Assembly: GCA_937968025.1 (NCBI GenBank)
Contig: CALBSL010000153.1
Coordinates: 1 to 7,237, forward strand
DNA length: 7,237 nucleotides
Direction of reading: 5' to 3'
Origin: an uncultured bacterium
Lineage (GTDB): Bacteria; Patescibacteriota; Patescibacteriia; 2-12-FULL-60-25
The notes below the pieces were generated by a model. It saw nothing but the letters and a program-made list of their open reading frames with translations. It did not search any database and was not told the origin of the DNA. The translations under genes were made by a program, and so were the position numbers. Of this stretch, positions 6,114 through 7,237 are shown piece after piece (positions within the stretch are counted from its first letter, which is position 1; each line of letters opens with the position of its first letter).

Positions 6114-6685
6114 ACTCGTCGTCGAAAGGAGACGTCGTAGGCTACGTCCTCAATTTTTCGCGCATGTTGACGAGCTTGGTCAACTTTTTGCCGCGAATGA
6201 CCCGTTGCATCGAGTTCAAGCAACGTATCGATCACCTCTTCAGCGAGACGTTGTGCGGCGAGCAACGAGCGTGGCTGCGGATCACGTGTCACTTCGCGGA
6301 CGACAAGACGGGCGACTTCGCCCAACACGTCCGAAAGCGCCCCAATCACACACTCCGGCTGATCCACGGGAAGCTGAAATGGAAAGCGTTCTTCAACGAA
6401 GGCCAGGAAAAGCTCCGCCTCGAGCAGCTCCTCACAAAACGAACGCCACGCTGGTTGCGTTTGTAGAAAGCCCGCTCCATATTCACGCACCATCTCGGCC
6501 CGCAGCGCATTCGCCTCTCGAACCAAGACATTCGCTCCAGCAAAATCCTCGCGATGCACCGCAAAAATGCTGCGCTTTGCCATGGCTTGCAAGCGAGCAC
6601 ACCGTTCAGCGATATCATGTGTTGCACGGCCTTGCTCGGCGTAGACAGCCCGGAGCTCGTTGATGTGAGCCTCTTGGAGATACAT
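6110..6685 (-). CDS. Translin/TRAX family protein
   Basis: This all-helical 191-aa protein reads like a translin-family member. Its marks are AKRSIFAVHREDFAGA (36-51), a match to the SR..I..+HR.d..eA region; SFCEELLEAELF (82-93) with E86-x-x-E89; GALSDVLGEVARLVVR (115-130), matching the G..D..GEl.R motif; and RQKVDQARQHARKIEDV (165-181), matching the R+K.D..R closing helix. Eukaryotic translin and TRAX form C3PO, an octameric endoribonuclease that acts on small RNA passenger strands and tRNA fragments; TRAX uses acidic residues on neighbouring helices. E86, E89 and possibly D153 occupy comparable places, so Mg-dependent RNA cleavage is conceivable but unproven. Length fits the short archaeal and bacterial relatives. 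ATG 6685 is the first in-frame start after the candidate promoter and has no good SD, in line with a leaderless mRNA. The gene overlaps wecG by 4 nt. The assignment is by eye, without a search. Confidence 0.7.
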   Translation of the reverse strand: MYLQEAHINELRAVYAEQGRATHDIAERCARLQAMAKRSIFAVHREDFAGANVLVREANALRAEMVREYGAGFLQTQPAWRSFCEELLEAELFLAFVEERFPFQLPVDQPECVIGALSDVLGEVARLVVREVTRDPQPRSLLAAQRLAEEVIDTLLELDATGHSRQKVDQARQHARKIEDVAYDVSFRRRV

Positions 6686-6694
6686 ATACCGTCC

Positions 6695-6723
6695 ATCATA
6701 CGGTTGAGACGGAAGAATGCCAA
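6695..6723 (-). promoter_or_regulatory. Promoter for the translin-wecG operon, near-leaderless
   Basis: On the - strand TTGGCA (6723-6718, 5 of 6) and TATGAT (6700-6695, 5 of 6) are exactly 17 bp apart. ATG 6685 lies only 9 nt after the -10 box, so the transcript would begin about 2-3 nt before the start codon. No Shine-Dalgarno of note is present, which agrees with leaderless initiation. Confidence 0.6.
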
Positions 6724-6735
6724 GCCGGCGGCTGC

Positions 6736-6764
6736 TTGTCTCAAAAACGGGTTTTTGCTACCCT
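6736..6764 (+). promoter_or_regulatory. Candidate promoter for the right-hand orphan gene, with an inverted repeat
   Basis: TTGTCT (6736-6741) and TACCCT (6759-6764) are 17 bp apart; the -10 is weak but preceded by TGC, an extended -10 pattern. The spacer is almost entirely the inverted repeat CAAAAAC-GG-GTTTTTG (6742-6757). The repeat sits between this promoter and the divergent translin promoter and could be an operator, or simply make the DNA easy to melt. Confidence 0.35.
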
Positions 6765-6783
6765 TTTAGTAGGAGGTTCCGGA

Positions 6784-7237
6784 ATGAGCGCACACACCCT
6801 GAGCTACGTCATGCTTCGCGACTACAACCCACCCGATGAAGCCGGGTGGACCATGAGCCTCGTTCGGCTCGGTCATCGCAAGCTTCGAGCCTATCTCGAG
6901 GACTCCAACAACCTGGAGCGAACCAAGGGATTGACCCTCGATGGCAAGTCCCTCGCCGGCGACCTGTTCGATCAGATGCGGCATGCTTCCCCCGGCGTCC
7001 GCATCGACCTCGACACCCCGGACACCCTCGATGAGGCGCGCGCGATGCTCGGCACGATCGACCGCGCGCAGGTCGATGGGCTGCTGGTCAAGCTGCTCGC
7101 CGAAAAGGAGCAGTCGGTGCAGCGGGCGGCCATCGAGGCGGGAGCCGGAAAGCACCATCTCGCGCATCACGTTGTACTTCAGCATCTCGTACAGAGCTTC
7201 AGCCTTCTTCTGCGCCTCGGCCTTGAGTTTTTCATCG
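6784..7237 (+). CDS. Unrecognised protein, N-terminal part; 3' end doubtful
   Basis: I do not recognise this protein. ATG 6784 has a perfect AGGAGG (6771-6776) 7 nt upstream, so the start is secure. The frame stays open to the window edge without a stop (151 codons). About 110 codons look truly coding: MSAHTLSYVMLRDYNPPDE, then a mixed charged stretch including VRLGHRKLRAYLEDSNN, LTLDGKSLAGDLFDQMR and DTLDEARAMLGTIDRAQVDGLLVKLLAEKE, with no signal peptide or membrane segment. Of the first 41 codons, 30 end in G or C. From about 7110-7135 the reading becomes implausible (for example HHLAHHVVLQHL) and the opposite strand gives a convincing polynucleotide phosphorylase segment instead. The gene is therefore probably truncated or artificially joined there. 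It is divergent from the translin-wecG operon. Confidence 0.6.
   Translation, partial: MSAHTLSYVMLRDYNPPDEAGWTMSLVRLGHRKLRAYLEDSNNLERTKGLTLDGKSLAGDLFDQMRHASPGVRIDLDTPDTLDEARAMLGTIDRAQVDGLLVKLLAEKEQSVQRAAIEAGAGKHHLAHHVVLQHLVQSFSLLLRLGLEFFI
7117..7237 (-). pseudogene. pnp: Internal fragment of polynucleotide phosphorylase
   Basis: Read on the - strand from the right edge, the frame begins DEKLKAEAQKKAEALYEML and continues with VMREMVLSGSRLDGR. This is the end of the helical linker domain and the start of the second RNase PH domain of polynucleotide phosphorylase, where VR..IL....R.DGR is the family mark. PNPase degrades RNA 3' to 5' by phosphorolysis. Immediately after DGRPLH the expected VRPI and the catalytic half are missing, and the frame becomes the antisense of the 6784 gene until a stop at 6766. 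About 40 codons are visible. It may be a broken gene, or an intact pnp cut by an assembly misjoin at this point. Identification rests on one motif and the helical lead-in. Confidence 0.6.

Noticed and set aside
6766..7116. The - strand ORF continuing from the PNPase piece down to 6766 as one protein
   Set aside because: After DGRPLH it has no PNPase similarity and is simply antisense to the SD-led 6784 gene.
1..7237. tRNA, rRNA, CRISPR, insertion sequence or riboswitch
   Set aside because: No cloverleaf, regular repeats, transposase frame or terminal inverted repeats were seen, and all gaps between genes are under 150 nt.

Overview
This 7.2 kb window is ordinary bacterial chromosome: compact, protein-coding and moderately GC-rich, with no RNA genes, CRISPR or insertion sequences visible. 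The gene style suggests an uncultured lineage such as Patescibacteria/Candidate Phyla Radiation: short intergenic spaces, several small unrecognised proteins, a translin-family protein in a bacterium, and a single-copy-looking GltX in a mixed operon. That placement is inference; the window holds no rRNA or ribosomal protein gene to prove it.

Left edge (1-1360, + strand). The 3' end of a tRNA-dihydrouridine synthase gene closes with a rho-independent terminator. A strong promoter (TTGACA-17 bp-TAGAAT) then drives a lone 317-aa aminoglycoside-phosphotransferase/choline-kinase-fold protein, which ends at a 13-bp GC-rich terminator.

Central block (1361-6723, - strand). In transcription order it holds a translin-family protein, a WecG/TagA/CpsF glycosyltransferase overlapping it by 4 nt, an unrecognised 212-aa protein with its own promoter and terminator, glutamyl-tRNA synthetase (gltX), a secreted coiled-coil M23 endopeptidase starting 7 nt after the gltX stop, and a receiver-like domain protein lacking the phosphorylation aspartate. 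It ends at a terminator facing the terminator of the kinase-like gene. There are thus at least two transcription units, one for translin and wecG with possible read-through, and one for gltX, M23 and perhaps the receiver gene. Candidate promoters for translin and gltX lie so close to their start codons that the mRNAs would be leaderless or nearly so.

Right edge (6724-7237). A divergent + strand gene begins at 6784 behind a perfect AGGAGG. Its first 110 or so codons look coding, but the last ~120 bases of the window read better on the opposite strand, as an internal piece of polynucleotide phosphorylase stopping abruptly at its RxDGR motif. No stop codon or terminator separates the two signals, so this is a rearrangement or assembly junction to check.

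Functionally the window mixes tRNA modification and charging, cell-wall or glycan work (WecG-like transferase, M23 peptidase), possible RNA metabolism (translin-like protein, PNPase piece) and orphan proteins. The two + strand orphan genes use far more G/C-ending codons than gltX and share nearly the same first twelve bases of coding sequence.
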